From positions 1 through 64,000 of the forward strand of contig JAJPIK010000021.1 in the NCBI GenBank assembly GCA_021324795.1: DNA of 64,000 bases. Reading direction: 5' to 3'. This DNA is from Chloroflexota bacterium (GTDB taxonomy: Bacteria; Chloroflexota; UBA6077; FW602-bin22; CADDYW01). The translations under genes were made by a program, and so were the position numbers. Shown here piece by piece: positions 52,656 to 61,220 of the stretch. The notes beneath the pieces were generated by a model, which was given only the letters and a program-made list of their open reading frames with translations, had not been told where the DNA came from and did no database searches. Position 1 is the stretch's first letter, and every line of letters starts with the position of its first letter.

Positions 52656-53996
52656 ATGGCACATTTCGAAGACCTAGGCATTGCGCCGGAGATCTTGCGC
52701 GCGCTCGACGAGATGGGCTACGAGGAGCCCTCGCCAGTTCAAGCGCGGTCGATTCCGGTTCAGCTCGCGGGAAAGGATGTCGTCGTCCAGGCGCTCACCG
52801 GGACCGGCAAGACTGCTGCCTTCGGCGTGCCACTCGTCCAGCGAATCAACCCCAAGCTCATCGAGCCTCAGGCAGTCGTCCTCGCCCCCACTCGTGAGCT
52901 CGCCGTCCAAGTCAGCGAAGAGATCACCAGCCTCGCCCGTCACCGACCGATCTGGGTGCTGCCAATTTACGGCGGGCAGCCGATCGGTCGGCAGCTCGGG
53001 GCACTCAAGCGGGGCGTGCACGTGATCGTCGCGACGCCCGGGCGCTTGATGGACCATATGCAGCGGGGAACGGTCCAGCTTGGCGGCGTTGGACTACTGG
53101 TGCTGGACGAGGCCGACCTCATGCTCGATATGGGATTCGCCGAGGACGTAGAATACATCATGGAGCACCTCTCCCCGGAGCGTCAGACTGCCCTCTTTTC
53201 AGCCACGATTCCAGGTCCGATCCTCGACCTCGCCCGACGCTTCATGCACCAGCCGGAAATCATTCGGTTGTCGCTTCCCCGGGAGCTAACCGTGCCGCAG
53301 ATCGAGCAGGTCTATTTCCAGATTCCCTTCCCGAAAAAGACCGAGGGATTGGTGCGCATCCTCGAAGCCGAGGCCCCTGAGAGCACCCTGGTCTTCTGCG
53401 CTACCAAACGGATGGTCGATCAGCTCACCGAGGATCTGCGTGGTCAAGGCTTTCGGGCCGCCGGTCTCCACGGCGATATGACCCAAGCCGTTCGTACCAC
53501 GACGCTGAATGAGTTTCGTCGTAAGCTCATCGACGTCCTCGTCGCAACTGACGTCGCTGCACGAGGACTGGATATCCCGGACGTTACGCTGGTCGTGAAC
53601 TTCGACATTCCCCAGGATCCCGAAGCCTATACTCACCGCATCGGTCGCACCGGGCGGATGGGCAAGGCGGGTCGGGCGATTACCTTCATCAATCCGCGCG
53701 AGATGCGGGAACTGCGCGTGATTGAGCGCATCACTGGTGCGCGAATCCGTCGCGGTGAGCTTCCCACCGCGGCTGAGGTAGCCGAGCGGGAGCGCGAGAT
53801 TCTCGAGGCCGAGCTAGCGCGGATGCTCCAGTCTGGTTCCTGGGGACAGTACCGCGAGCTAGTCGAAGAGCTTGCCGACGAGCACGATCCGGTCAACATC
53901 GCTGCCGCCGCGCTCGCCATGCTCGTCCAGCGCCCCAAGCGTGCCCCGAGCCAACCCCTCCCGGCTGCGAAGGTGCGCACGAGATCCGCTTCCTGA
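52656..53996 (+). CDS. DEAD-box RNA helicase
   Basis: A 446-residue ATP-dependent RNA helicase. All core motifs are seen: Q-motif with FEDLGIAPEILRALDEMGY, motif I ALTGTGKT, Ia PTRELA, Ib TPGR, II VLDEADLML (DEAD as DEAD), III SATIPG, V VATDVAARGLDIPD and VI HRIGRTGRMGKAG. The C-terminal extension is short and basic. GAGGTGG precedes ATG 52656; ATG 52653 is also possible. It may act in ribosome assembly or mRNA decay; no partner gene is adjacent. Confidence 0.94.
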   Translation: MAHFEDLGIAPEILRALDEMGYEEPSPVQARSIPVQLAGKDVVVQALTGTGKTAAFGVPLVQRINPKLIEPQAVVLAPTRELAVQVSEEITSLARHRPIWVLPIYGGQPIGRQLGALKRGVHVIVATPGRLMDHMQRGTVQLGGVGLLVLDEADLMLDMGFAEDVEYIMEHLSPERQTALFSATIPGPILDLARRFMHQPEIIRLSLPRELTVPQIEQVYFQIPFPKKTEGLVRILEAEAPESTLVFCATKRMVDQLTEDLRGQGFRAAGLHGDMTQAVRTTTLNEFRRKLIDVLVATDVAARGLDIPDVTLVVNFDIPQDPEAYTHRIGRTGRMGKAGRAITFINPREMRELRVIERITGARIRRGELPTAAEVAEREREILEAELARMLQSGSWGQYRELVEELADEHDPVNIAAAALAMLVQRPKRAPSQPLPAAKVRTRSAS

Positions 53997-54019
53997 CCGG
54001 TCCTTCTTCTTAATCTTAC

Positions 54020-54592
54020 TTATACGCTCCCTCCAACAGACTTGCGAGCTATTCGCGAACGCCCTCCATGGTGGTGATGATGGTGCTCGCGATGCTGGCA
54101 GATCTGATTTTCATTCCGGTGCTCGTGGGCAACCTCGACGGCTCGGCGCAGGCGCTCCTGATCGATGACAACCTGACCATCGGCGATCATGAACGGCACC
54201 CGGAGCTCTTTGACCGCCAGGGGAAACTCGTCGATGCGATCGCGGTAAAAGTCGTTGGAGACAATGGGCAAGTAATCATGCTCGGCTAGCGAGAGCAAGA
54301 AATAATCGGCCTGAGTGTCGGCAGGGGCCTGGTGAATCTGCCCACTCTGTTCCAGATGGTTGAGCCGATGCGGTTCGTCGACCCAGTGGCGCAACGATGC
54401 GTCCGCAATGACAAATGGGCAAAAGCCGAGTTCTTCCAGTCGCTCGCGCATTTTGAGGATATTTTCGACGCTCGGCTTAGCATTCGGTAGGTTGCGATTC
54501 TCGTAGGCTACATTGGAGGCGTCCACCAACACCTTCAGCCCCTCGTCGGGGAAGAGGTCGGAATCTTCTGGTCCATGGTACTTGCGCGGCAT
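54020..54592 (-). CDS. NYN/PIN-fold ribonuclease-like protein with His-rich tail
   Basis: A 190-residue protein with a PIN-like nuclease fold. LKVLVDASNVAYENRNLPN holds the first catalytic Asp, and DTQADYFLLSLAEHDYLPIV and SNDFYRDR hold further acidic residues, as in Zc3h12a/NYN nucleases. The C terminus carries HREHHHHHHGG, a possible metal-binding segment. ATG 54592 follows AGAAGGG; the longer frame to 54688 lacks a ribosome binding site. It converges on the DEAD-box gene, 23 nt away. RNA cleavage is inferred. Confidence 0.75.
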   Translation of the reverse strand: MPRKYHGPEDSDLFPDEGLKVLVDASNVAYENRNLPNAKPSVENILKMRERLEELGFCPFVIADASLRHWVDEPHRLNHLEQSGQIHQAPADTQADYFLLSLAEHDYLPIVSNDFYRDRIDEFPLAVKELRVPFMIADGQVVIDQERLRRAVEVAHEHRNENQICQHREHHHHHHGGRSRIARKSVGGSV

Positions 54593-54701
54593 AGTCCCTT
54601 CTCCATAGACTGACCACACGCCGTCGGCAGGCCAACGTATGCATAGAATGCGCCAATCACCGCGTACATTCCCAGTCAGCCGGATCATCGCAACAGAGTA
54701 A

Positions 54702-54731
54702 TTGTCTCAGGCCAGGTCGTTTTGTTATTAT
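54702..54731 (+). promoter_or_regulatory. Promoter of the GH5 gene
   Basis: TTGTCT (54702-54707) and TATTAT (54726-54731) are 18 nt apart, giving a leader of about 105 nt before ATG 54844. Confidence 0.5.
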
Positions 54732-54843
54732 GTGAATCAATTTCCAGCCTGTCGCAACGGTCGTACCTCTCTTTTCCCGGGAGACCCTCTCTGAGCACCG
54801 ACAGATGGTCGATCACTTCTATATTGGAGGTCATTGTCTTCTC

Positions 54844-56187
54844 ATGGGCCCATCTTCTCCTCGTTCACGTCGACAATTTCTGGGCTGGTGTGGCGCGGCA
54901 GCAACACTCGGGACGCTCGCTCTGAGCGCGTGCCAGCCGGTTCCGCAGTTATTTCAGAAGGGTTCCACGGCCTCGACGGCCGCTCCGCTTCCGACTCCGG
55001 CCGTAACTACGCCAATGGCCGCGCCAACTGCGCCTGCATTCGCGCCCACACCGAGCGCCCCGATGCCCCAGAAGACGACTGGCTTACAGTATCTCCACAC
55101 CGTGGGAAGCAAGATCGTCGATGTCGAGGGGAACGAGGTCCGACTGACCGGCCTCAACTGGTTTGGCATGGAGACCGACACCCTCGCCCCGCACGGCCTA
55201 TGGCAGCGACCGTACGGAGCAATGCTCGACCAGATTGTCGAGGCCGGCTACAACTGTTTACGCCTGCCCTATTCGAACGATCTCTTCGATCCCAAGCGCC
55301 AGCCCAACGGCATCGACTTCAACCAGAACCCGTCGCTCAAAGGGCTAAGCGGGCTGCAGATTCTCGACACGATCATCGTCGAGGCGGGGAAGCGGAATTT
55401 GAAAATCATCCTCGATCAGCACCGACCAGACTCGCATGCTCAGTCACCGCTTTGGTATACCGATCATCTCTCGGTAGAGAAATGGGTCGCCCAGTGGGTC
55501 ACGCTCGCCCGGCGCTACGTCGGCAACGACGCGGTGATTGGTGCTGATCTGCACAACGAGCCAGCCGGACCGGCCACCTGGGGAAGCGGCAATCCGAAAA
55601 CCGATTGGGCGATGGCGGCCGAAATGGCCGGGAATGCGATCCTGGATGTCAACCCCAATTGGCTCATCTTCGTTGAAGGCATTGAAAAGATCACCGATAA
55701 GGACGACAATCCGTTGGACTGGACCTGGCAAGGTGGTGAGCTGATCCCGGCGGGCAGTCGGCCAATTCATCTGAAGATTGCCAATCGCGTTGTCTACAGT
55801 CCCCACGACTACGGTCCCTCGGTTTACAATCAACGCTGGTTCCAGGATCCAACCTTCCCGGACAACATGCCAGAGTTCTGGGATCAGCACTGGGGTTACC
55901 TTCAGCGACAGGGCGTGGCGCCAGTTCTCGTGGGTGAGTTCGGTGGGCGCTCGGTTGGTACCGATATCGAGGGCACTTGGCAGCGAACTCTCGTGCACTA
56001 CCTGCACGCTAACCAGATCCATTACACTTACTGGTGTCTCAATCCAGATTCCGGCGACACCGGTGGTCTGCTCGAAGACGACTGGGTGACGATTCACCCG
56101 GACAAGCAAGCGCTGTTGAAGACCTACCAAGGGAAAATGCTCCAGAATAGCGCGCCGGACGTGGTCGACGAGTCGGCCGTGCCATAG
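54844..56187 (+). CDS. Glycoside hydrolase family 5 lipoprotein
   Basis: A 447-residue extracellular beta-glycanase (cellulase/mannanase type). The N terminus has SRRQFLGWCGAAATLGTLAL followed by SAC, giving a twin-arginine and lipobox signal, then a Thr/Pro/Ala linker. The (beta/alpha)8 barrel starts at IVDVEGNEVRLTGLNWFGME. The acid/base Glu239 is in ADLHNEPAG and the nucleophile Glu365 in LVGEFGG. A GGAGGT box sits 12 nt before ATG 54844, somewhat far. A sugar importer and sulfatase lie downstream, suggesting that this enzyme releases the imported sugar. Confidence 0.9.
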   Translation: MGPSSPRSRRQFLGWCGAAATLGTLALSACQPVPQLFQKGSTASTAAPLPTPAVTTPMAAPTAPAFAPTPSAPMPQKTTGLQYLHTVGSKIVDVEGNEVRLTGLNWFGMETDTLAPHGLWQRPYGAMLDQIVEAGYNCLRLPYSNDLFDPKRQPNGIDFNQNPSLKGLSGLQILDTIIVEAGKRNLKIILDQHRPDSHAQSPLWYTDHLSVEKWVAQWVTLARRYVGNDAVIGADLHNEPAGPATWGSGNPKTDWAMAAEMAGNAILDVNPNWLIFVEGIEKITDKDDNPLDWTWQGGELIPAGSRPIHLKIANRVVYSPHDYGPSVYNQRWFQDPTFPDNMPEFWDQHWGYLQRQGVAPVLVGEFGGRSVGTDIEGTWQRTLVHYLHANQIHYTYWCLNPDSGDTGGLLEDDWVTIHPDKQALLKTYQGKMLQNSAPDVVDESAVP

Positions 56188-56221
56188 CGCGCGGTCACGA
56201 GCAGACTGATCGGCTGGTGCT

Positions 56222-56252
56222 TGTAGAGACGGGTCGGTGACCCGTCTCTACA
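56222..56252. repeat. Palindromic repeat TGTAGAGACGGGTC type
   Basis: TGTAGAGACGGGTC and its exact complement form 14-bp arms around a 3-nt loop. TGTAGAGACG-type palindromes are dispersed in chloroflexote and cyanobacterial genomes. It lies 34 nt after the GH5 stop and may also end its transcript. Confidence 0.7.
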
Positions 56253-56301
56253 CCTACCTGGGCACGGGTGGCGATGTCCTCAACTGAGTTTCCGCACCGG
56301 C

Positions 56302-56366
56302 TTGACATGGGATCCTTAATCTTAGGACAATGGTGCACAATCAAATGGTTTAATTTTCGTGATTGT
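56302..56366 (+). promoter_or_regulatory. Promoter and inverted repeat before the second sugar importer
   Basis: TTGACA (56302-56307) is followed after 18 nt by GACAAT, a fair -10 box. Downstream, ACAATCA (56337-56343) and TGATTGT (56360-56366) form an inverted repeat just before the ribosome binding site, which may be a repressor site. Confidence 0.4.
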
Positions 56367-56385
56367 CGTGTAGCAGGAGGTCAGC

Positions 56386-57726
56386 ATGGTCCGCCAGTCT
56401 TTCCGTGCGACGGCCACTCGGCGCGCTTTCCTTCGTCAGAGTTTAGGCTTGGCCGCGCTTGGCGCCTTGGCGGTCAGCACGAACGCCTGCAGCGTCTTGC
56501 CGATTGGCAAACCGGCGACCGAGATAACCCTCGCCGATACGTTTGTCGGCGACGACGCGAAGTTCTGGGATAAGTACATCGATCAGTTCAAGAAACAGAC
56601 TGGCATCACTGTCAAACACCTTGGCATCCCGTTCCAGGGCTATCACGACAAGATGGTCTCGCAGACGACCGCTCGATCTCTGCCGGACGTGATCTGGACG
56701 TTTGACGCGACGATTGCCGAGCAGGCCGGACTCGGCGGCTTGAAGGACCTCCTTCCCCTGGCCAACCAGGAAGGCGCGGGCTTTTCGAGCGACTTCGTCG
56801 AAGATACCTGGAAAGCGGTCCAATGGAATGGCAAGCTCTTTGGCATCCCCTGGGTCAGTGCAACAGTCGGTCTCTTCATGAACACCCAGATGTTCCGGGA
56901 GGCCGGGCTCGTCGACAGCGCGGGCAAGCCGATCCCGCCGAAGGATTGGCCGACCATGCTCGACTACATCCAAAAACTCACCAAGCCCGGGCAGCAGGTC
57001 TGGGGGTACACTCAGGGATTGCAGTCAAACACCCAGGGAATCTGGCACTGGTCGCCCTGGCTTTACCAGAACAAGGGCTGGTACATCAACGACGATCTCA
57101 CCGCGACGTTCAACAACGACGCCGCCCTCGAGGCCTACGGCTTCGCGACCGACATCTTTCTGAAGTACCAAGGCATGCCTGATCCTTCGAACCTCGGGAT
57201 CACCGACTACACTACCCTGTTTGCCAAGAATAAGGTGGCCATGATGTATGGCAACCAGGGAAATCTCGCGACGATCACCCAGAACGGGGGCAAGGACTTT
57301 CAGTTCGAAGTCTTCTATCCGGGGGTTCAAAAGCTGCAGTATGGCGCGAACCGCGGACCGCAATGGTGGTCGCTGAGCGCCTTCACCAAGGAGACGGACG
57401 CGGCCTGGCAATGGGTCAAGTTCATTTCGAATGGCGACGTCGTGAAGGAGCGCTGCTATTCGACCTTGAGTGCGCCACTCCGTCAATCAATTGTTCAAGA
57501 TCCGACCTTCCTCAAAACGATTGGTCCGCTCGGCGAGACCTTCGCCAAGATCTCGGTTCAACCGACCACGCGGGCGCTGCCGATGCTTAAGAACACGGCA
57601 AAGATGATGGATCTGATCCAGGTTGCCCTGCAAGGGGTGGTCTCGAAGCAGAAGACGCTAAAACAAGCCCTGGACGACGCTGCCCAGCAATGGAATGAGT
57701 TCGTCAAGAACAACCCGCAGCGATAG
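56386..57726 (+). CDS. Sugar ABC transporter substrate-binding lipoprotein
   Basis: A 446-residue extracellular solute-binding protein. The signal contains TRRAFLRQSLGLAALGALAV and a later Cys (TNAC), so it is a Tat-type lipoprotein. The mature part starts ITLADTFVGDDAKFWDKYID. AGGAGGT precedes ATG 56386. The two permease genes follow closely. The family binds oligosaccharides; location after GH5 and before a sulfatase suggests a glycan-derived sugar. Confidence 0.9.
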   Translation: MVRQSFRATATRRAFLRQSLGLAALGALAVSTNACSVLPIGKPATEITLADTFVGDDAKFWDKYIDQFKKQTGITVKHLGIPFQGYHDKMVSQTTARSLPDVIWTFDATIAEQAGLGGLKDLLPLANQEGAGFSSDFVEDTWKAVQWNGKLFGIPWVSATVGLFMNTQMFREAGLVDSAGKPIPPKDWPTMLDYIQKLTKPGQQVWGYTQGLQSNTQGIWHWSPWLYQNKGWYINDDLTATFNNDAALEAYGFATDIFLKYQGMPDPSNLGITDYTTLFAKNKVAMMYGNQGNLATITQNGGKDFQFEVFYPGVQKLQYGANRGPQWWSLSAFTKETDAAWQWVKFISNGDVVKERCYSTLSAPLRQSIVQDPTFLKTIGPLGETFAKISVQPTTRALPMLKNTAKMMDLIQVALQGVVSKQKTLKQALDDAAQQWNEFVKNNPQR

Positions 57727-57729
57727 AGC

Positions 57730-58674
57730 GTGGCGGGGAAAGAGACGATGGTCGAATCTGGCCTTCGGGCTACCCGCCGACGACGGTGGAAGTGGCGGCG
57801 CGAGTACTGGGGCTACGTCTGCGTGATTCCGGCGATCGCCTGGATCGTCGGAGTCATGCTGGTGCCGTTGATCGACGTGCTACTGATCAGCCTCCAGAAC
57901 GCCGCTCCAAGTGGAAGCTCCTACGCCGGCCTGGCGCACTACCAGCAGATTCTGACCGGGAACTTCGGTCAGACCTTGTTCTGGCCCTCGACCTGGCGCA
58001 CCGTCTGGTTTACCGTCGGGTCGGTCGTTTCTCACCTCGTCGTCGGCCTTGGTCTGGCGCTTCTGGTCAACAACGTGCGCTGGCGCGCGCTCTTCCGTGG
58101 GATCGTGCTCATCCCCTGGGTGATGCCGGGGATCGTCGTCGCCTTCATCTGGCTCTGGATGTACCAGGACCAATATGGCATGATCAATGGCGCGCTGAGT
58201 CACCTCGGCCTCGCCCAATGGCGCCAGGCCTGGCTGGGCCAGGCCGGCACGGCGCTACCGGCCGTCCTCGTGGCAAACGTCTGGCGGCATTCGGTCTTCG
58301 ACACGATCATGTTTCTCGCCGGCCTCCAGGGAATTCCCCGCGACTACTACGAGGCCGCGAGCATGGACGGGGCGGGAGCGTGGCAGTCCTTCCGGCACGT
58401 GACGATTCCCGCTTTGCGGAGCATCACTTTGACCGTGACCTTGCTCGACTTCATCTGGTCATTTGGCGCTTTTGACCTGATCTGGCTGATGACCGGCGGC
58501 GGTCCGATGGACACGACCCACGTCCTGGGCACGCTGGTCTACCGAACGGCGTTTCGCTACATCGACGTCCCCGAGGGGGCGGCCGTGGCCACGGTGATGT
58601 TCGTCTTTATTGCCGTTGCCGCGGTAGGCTACGTCTGGCTGAGTCGGCGGCTTGCCCCGGAGGACCTCCAATGA
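57730..58674 (+). CDS. Sugar ABC transporter permease (MalF-like)
   Basis: A 314-residue permease with six helices and EAA loop YYEAASMDGAGAWQSFRHVT. The N-terminal part is basic (TRRRRWKWRREYWG) before the first helix. GTG 57730 begins 4 nt after the binding-protein stop; ATG 57748 is an equally plausible start. It overlaps the next permease by 4 nt. No ATP-binding subunit is encoded nearby. Confidence 0.9.
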   Translation: MAGKETMVESGLRATRRRRWKWRREYWGYVCVIPAIAWIVGVMLVPLIDVLLISLQNAAPSGSSYAGLAHYQQILTGNFGQTLFWPSTWRTVWFTVGSVVSHLVVGLGLALLVNNVRWRALFRGIVLIPWVMPGIVVAFIWLWMYQDQYGMINGALSHLGLAQWRQAWLGQAGTALPAVLVANVWRHSVFDTIMFLAGLQGIPRDYYEAASMDGAGAWQSFRHVTIPALRSITLTVTLLDFIWSFGAFDLIWLMTGGGPMDTTHVLGTLVYRTAFRYIDVPEGAAVATVMFVFIAVAAVGYVWLSRRLAPEDLQ

Positions 58675-59501
58675 CGATCCGACTGCCACTGCACATCTTG
58701 CACTATACGACGCTGCTCGTGGCGGTCGTCATTATCCTGATCCCCTTCTACTGGCTCGTCCTGACCTCGCTCCGCCCGGAAACCCTCATGTTCCAGGTTC
58801 CCGCCAGCTTCGCGCTCCAGGACTTGACGATCAAGAACTACGTTTCGGCCCTGCAAAATTCGAACGTCGTCGGCTGGCTCGGGAATTCACTGCTCCTTTC
58901 TTTTGTCATCGACGCCATCGTGATCACGATCGCCGGCCTCGCCGGTTATGGCTTCGCGCGCTTTCCCTTCAAAGGCAACCGGATTCTCCTGCTTGGAATC
59001 CTTGGCAGCCAGATGTTTCCCGGTATCCTGCTCGCCATCCCGGTCTTTCAGATTGCCGGCTGGCTGGGTCTGCTGGATACCTACACTGCCTTAGTGCTCG
59101 TCACGGTTTCGGTGCAGCTACCAGTCGGGATCTGGCTGTTTCGCTCGTTCTTTTTGTCCATTCCGCGTGAGCTCGACGAAGCGGCGCTCGTCGACGGCTG
59201 TACCCCGGTCTCCGCCTTTCTCCGGATCATCTTCCCTTTGACCGCGCCGGGGATCGCCGCAGTTGGGCTCTTTTCGTTCGTCGGATCGTGGAACGAATAT
59301 CTCTTGCCGCTGATTATTCTGACGACACCCGAAAAGTGGACCTATCCGCTCGGCCTGGCCAGCTTCGTCGGCTACTATGGCACCGATTACGGCGGGATTC
59401 TCGCCTCGAGCGTGCTGGCTACGCTGCCGATGGTCGTCGTCTACCTCGTCTTCCAGCGCCGCCTGGTAGCCGGGCTGACGGCGGGATCGATCAAAGGCTA
59501 A
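58671..59501 (+). CDS. Carbohydrate ABC transporter permease (MalG-like)
   Basis: A 276-residue permease with six helices, EAA loop ELDEAALVDGCTPVSAFLRI and the C-terminal RRLVAGLTAGSIKG typical of MalG-type subunits. It overlaps the first permease by 4 nt (ATGA), with GGAGG just upstream. Completes an importer whose ATPase must be supplied from elsewhere. Confidence 0.92.
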   Translation: MTIRLPLHILHYTTLLVAVVIILIPFYWLVLTSLRPETLMFQVPASFALQDLTIKNYVSALQNSNVVGWLGNSLLLSFVIDAIVITIAGLAGYGFARFPFKGNRILLLGILGSQMFPGILLAIPVFQIAGWLGLLDTYTALVLVTVSVQLPVGIWLFRSFFLSIPRELDEAALVDGCTPVSAFLRIIFPLTAPGIAAVGLFSFVGSWNEYLLPLIILTTPEKWTYPLGLASFVGYYGTDYGGILASSVLATLPMVVVYLVFQRRLVAGLTAGSIKG

Positions 59502-59520
59502 GAGTACGTAACCGGACCGA

Positions 59521-59597
59521 ACCACAGAGACACAGAGAGCACAGAGACAAGATCACATAATTCAAAAATTCTCTGTATCCTCTGTATCTCTGTGGTT
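59521..59597. repeat. CACAGAG-rich imperfect inverted repeat
   Basis: AACCACAGAG at 59521-59530 pairs with CTCTGTGGTT at 59588-59597. Between them the CACAGAG and CTCTGTA words repeat, extending the stem imperfectly around an AT-rich loop. This accacagagacacagag type is a dispersed repeat in many bacteria and may terminate the importer operon. Confidence 0.65.
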
Positions 59598-59650
59598 TCG
59601 TTACCTTAGAATCGCCCTTCTAAACAGACACGGAGAATGGAGAATCGATT

Positions 59651-61153
59651 ATGACTAAGCGCCCGAATCTGCTCGTGATCATGACCGACCAACAGAAGGC
59701 GAATGCGATCCGGATGTACGGGAATCCAGACGTGCCGACACCAAATCTCGAGCGCCTCGCCGCGCGCGGTATTCGCTATGACCATTGCTATACCCCCCAT
59801 CCACTCTGCGTTCCCGCGCGCGTCTCATTTTGGACCGGCCGCTACCCGCACGAGCACGGCTCGCGGACGAATGAGATTCTCATGCCATCGGGCGAGCAGC
59901 ACTTCGCCCGGATTCTCCAGGATGCCGGCTATCGGCTGGCGCTGCTTGGCAAGAATCATTGCTTCCAAGAGCCGGATCTGACCTGCTTCGAAGACCAGTA
60001 CATCTTTTCCCATCAGGGACCGGATGATCCCGAGAATGAAGACGTCGCCGAGGTCGTTCGCTGGATTCGGACGCCGCGGCCTCCGGCTAACCCGAATTTG
60101 CGCTTCATGGGAGCGCGGATCAATCCGTACAAGCCCGAGCACTGCCCGACCGCGGTCTTGGCGCGCCAGGTGAATCGCTTCCTCGAGCGTCAGGAGGGTG
60201 ATCGTCCCTTCTGCGCCTGGGTCTCAATTCCGGATCCCCACGGTCCACTGCAGTGTCCAGAGCCTTATGCGTCCATGCATCCGCCGGCCAGTATCACGCT
60301 GCCTCCCTGGCGCGACGACGACCTGGACCACAAGATGGAGCGCATCCGCGTCTTTCGGCGACTTCTCGGCTACGACCAGCTCAGCGAAGAGGAGATCCGC
60401 TTCCGGGTGTCGATCTACTACGGCATGATCCGCTTTATCGACGATGCGATTGGCCAGATTCTCGATACCCTGGACCAGCGCGGCTTGACCGAGAACACCA
60501 TCGTCGTCTTCACCTCGGACCACGGCGACTATTCCGGCGAGCACCGCCTGACCGACAAGTCGAGCACTTTCTACGATTGCATGACCCGGGTGCCGCTGCT
60601 CATCTCCTGGCCCGGCCACCTGCCCGCCGGTATCGTCGACCGAAACCTGGTGAGCCTGCTCGACGTCATGCCCACCTGTCTCGGCCTGGCGGACGTCACC
60701 CGACCGGTCGGCATCGACGGTCGCATGCTTCCGGGCACTGGCGACGATCCGCCCCGCGACGCGATCTTTTCCGAATACGGCGCGGGCGGTCCAAGGTTGC
60801 ACCTGGACGACCTTCCCCGGCTCATCGCCGGTTGGGAAGATGTTCCCCGGCCGGGGATTCCCCTGCTGCGCTGGCGTGAAGCCGAGGGCCATCCGAAGAT
60901 GGTCCGCATGGGCACCTACAAGTACATCTACGATCCCACCGACCCGACCGACGAACTCTACGACCTCGCCCAGGATCCATGGGAGCTTACCAACGTCGCG
61001 AGCGATCCCGCCTACGCCCCGATTCGGCAGCAGCTTCGCGACCGCCTCTTGGATTGGAGCATCCTCACCGAAGGAGCCCGTCCGACGCCGCTGTATTTCG
61101 ATCCGAATACGGGGCGGAATACGACCGAGGCGTTCTGGCTGAAGAGACTCTAG
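59651..61153 (+). CDS. Cys-type sulfatase
   Basis: A 500-residue sulfate-ester hydrolase of the alkaline phosphatase superfamily. The metal site starts at NLLVIMTDQQ, and the modification motif is LCVPARVSFWTGR with Cys53 as the residue converted to formylglycine (C-x-P-x-R). VVFTSDHGDYSGEH supplies further metal ligands. No signal peptide is present, so it acts in the cytoplasm. It follows the second importer, fitting desulfation of an imported sulfated sugar. An FGE-type maturase is encoded at 47.7-48.7 kb. Confidence 0.93.
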   Translation: MTKRPNLLVIMTDQQKANAIRMYGNPDVPTPNLERLAARGIRYDHCYTPHPLCVPARVSFWTGRYPHEHGSRTNEILMPSGEQHFARILQDAGYRLALLGKNHCFQEPDLTCFEDQYIFSHQGPDDPENEDVAEVVRWIRTPRPPANPNLRFMGARINPYKPEHCPTAVLARQVNRFLERQEGDRPFCAWVSIPDPHGPLQCPEPYASMHPPASITLPPWRDDDLDHKMERIRVFRRLLGYDQLSEEEIRFRVSIYYGMIRFIDDAIGQILDTLDQRGLTENTIVVFTSDHGDYSGEHRLTDKSSTFYDCMTRVPLLISWPGHLPAGIVDRNLVSLLDVMPTCLGLADVTRPVGIDGRMLPGTGDDPPRDAIFSEYGAGGPRLHLDDLPRLIAGWEDVPRPGIPLLRWREAEGHPKMVRMGTYKYIYDPTDPTDELYDLAQDPWELTNVASDPAYAPIRQQLRDRLLDWSILTEGARPTPLYFDPNTGRNTTEAFWLKRL

Positions 61154-61220
61154 GACTATGAAAGCGCCTCATCTCCGTCCCCTCAGTATCCAGACCAGAT
61201 GCCTGCTTTCCTACTCCTCC

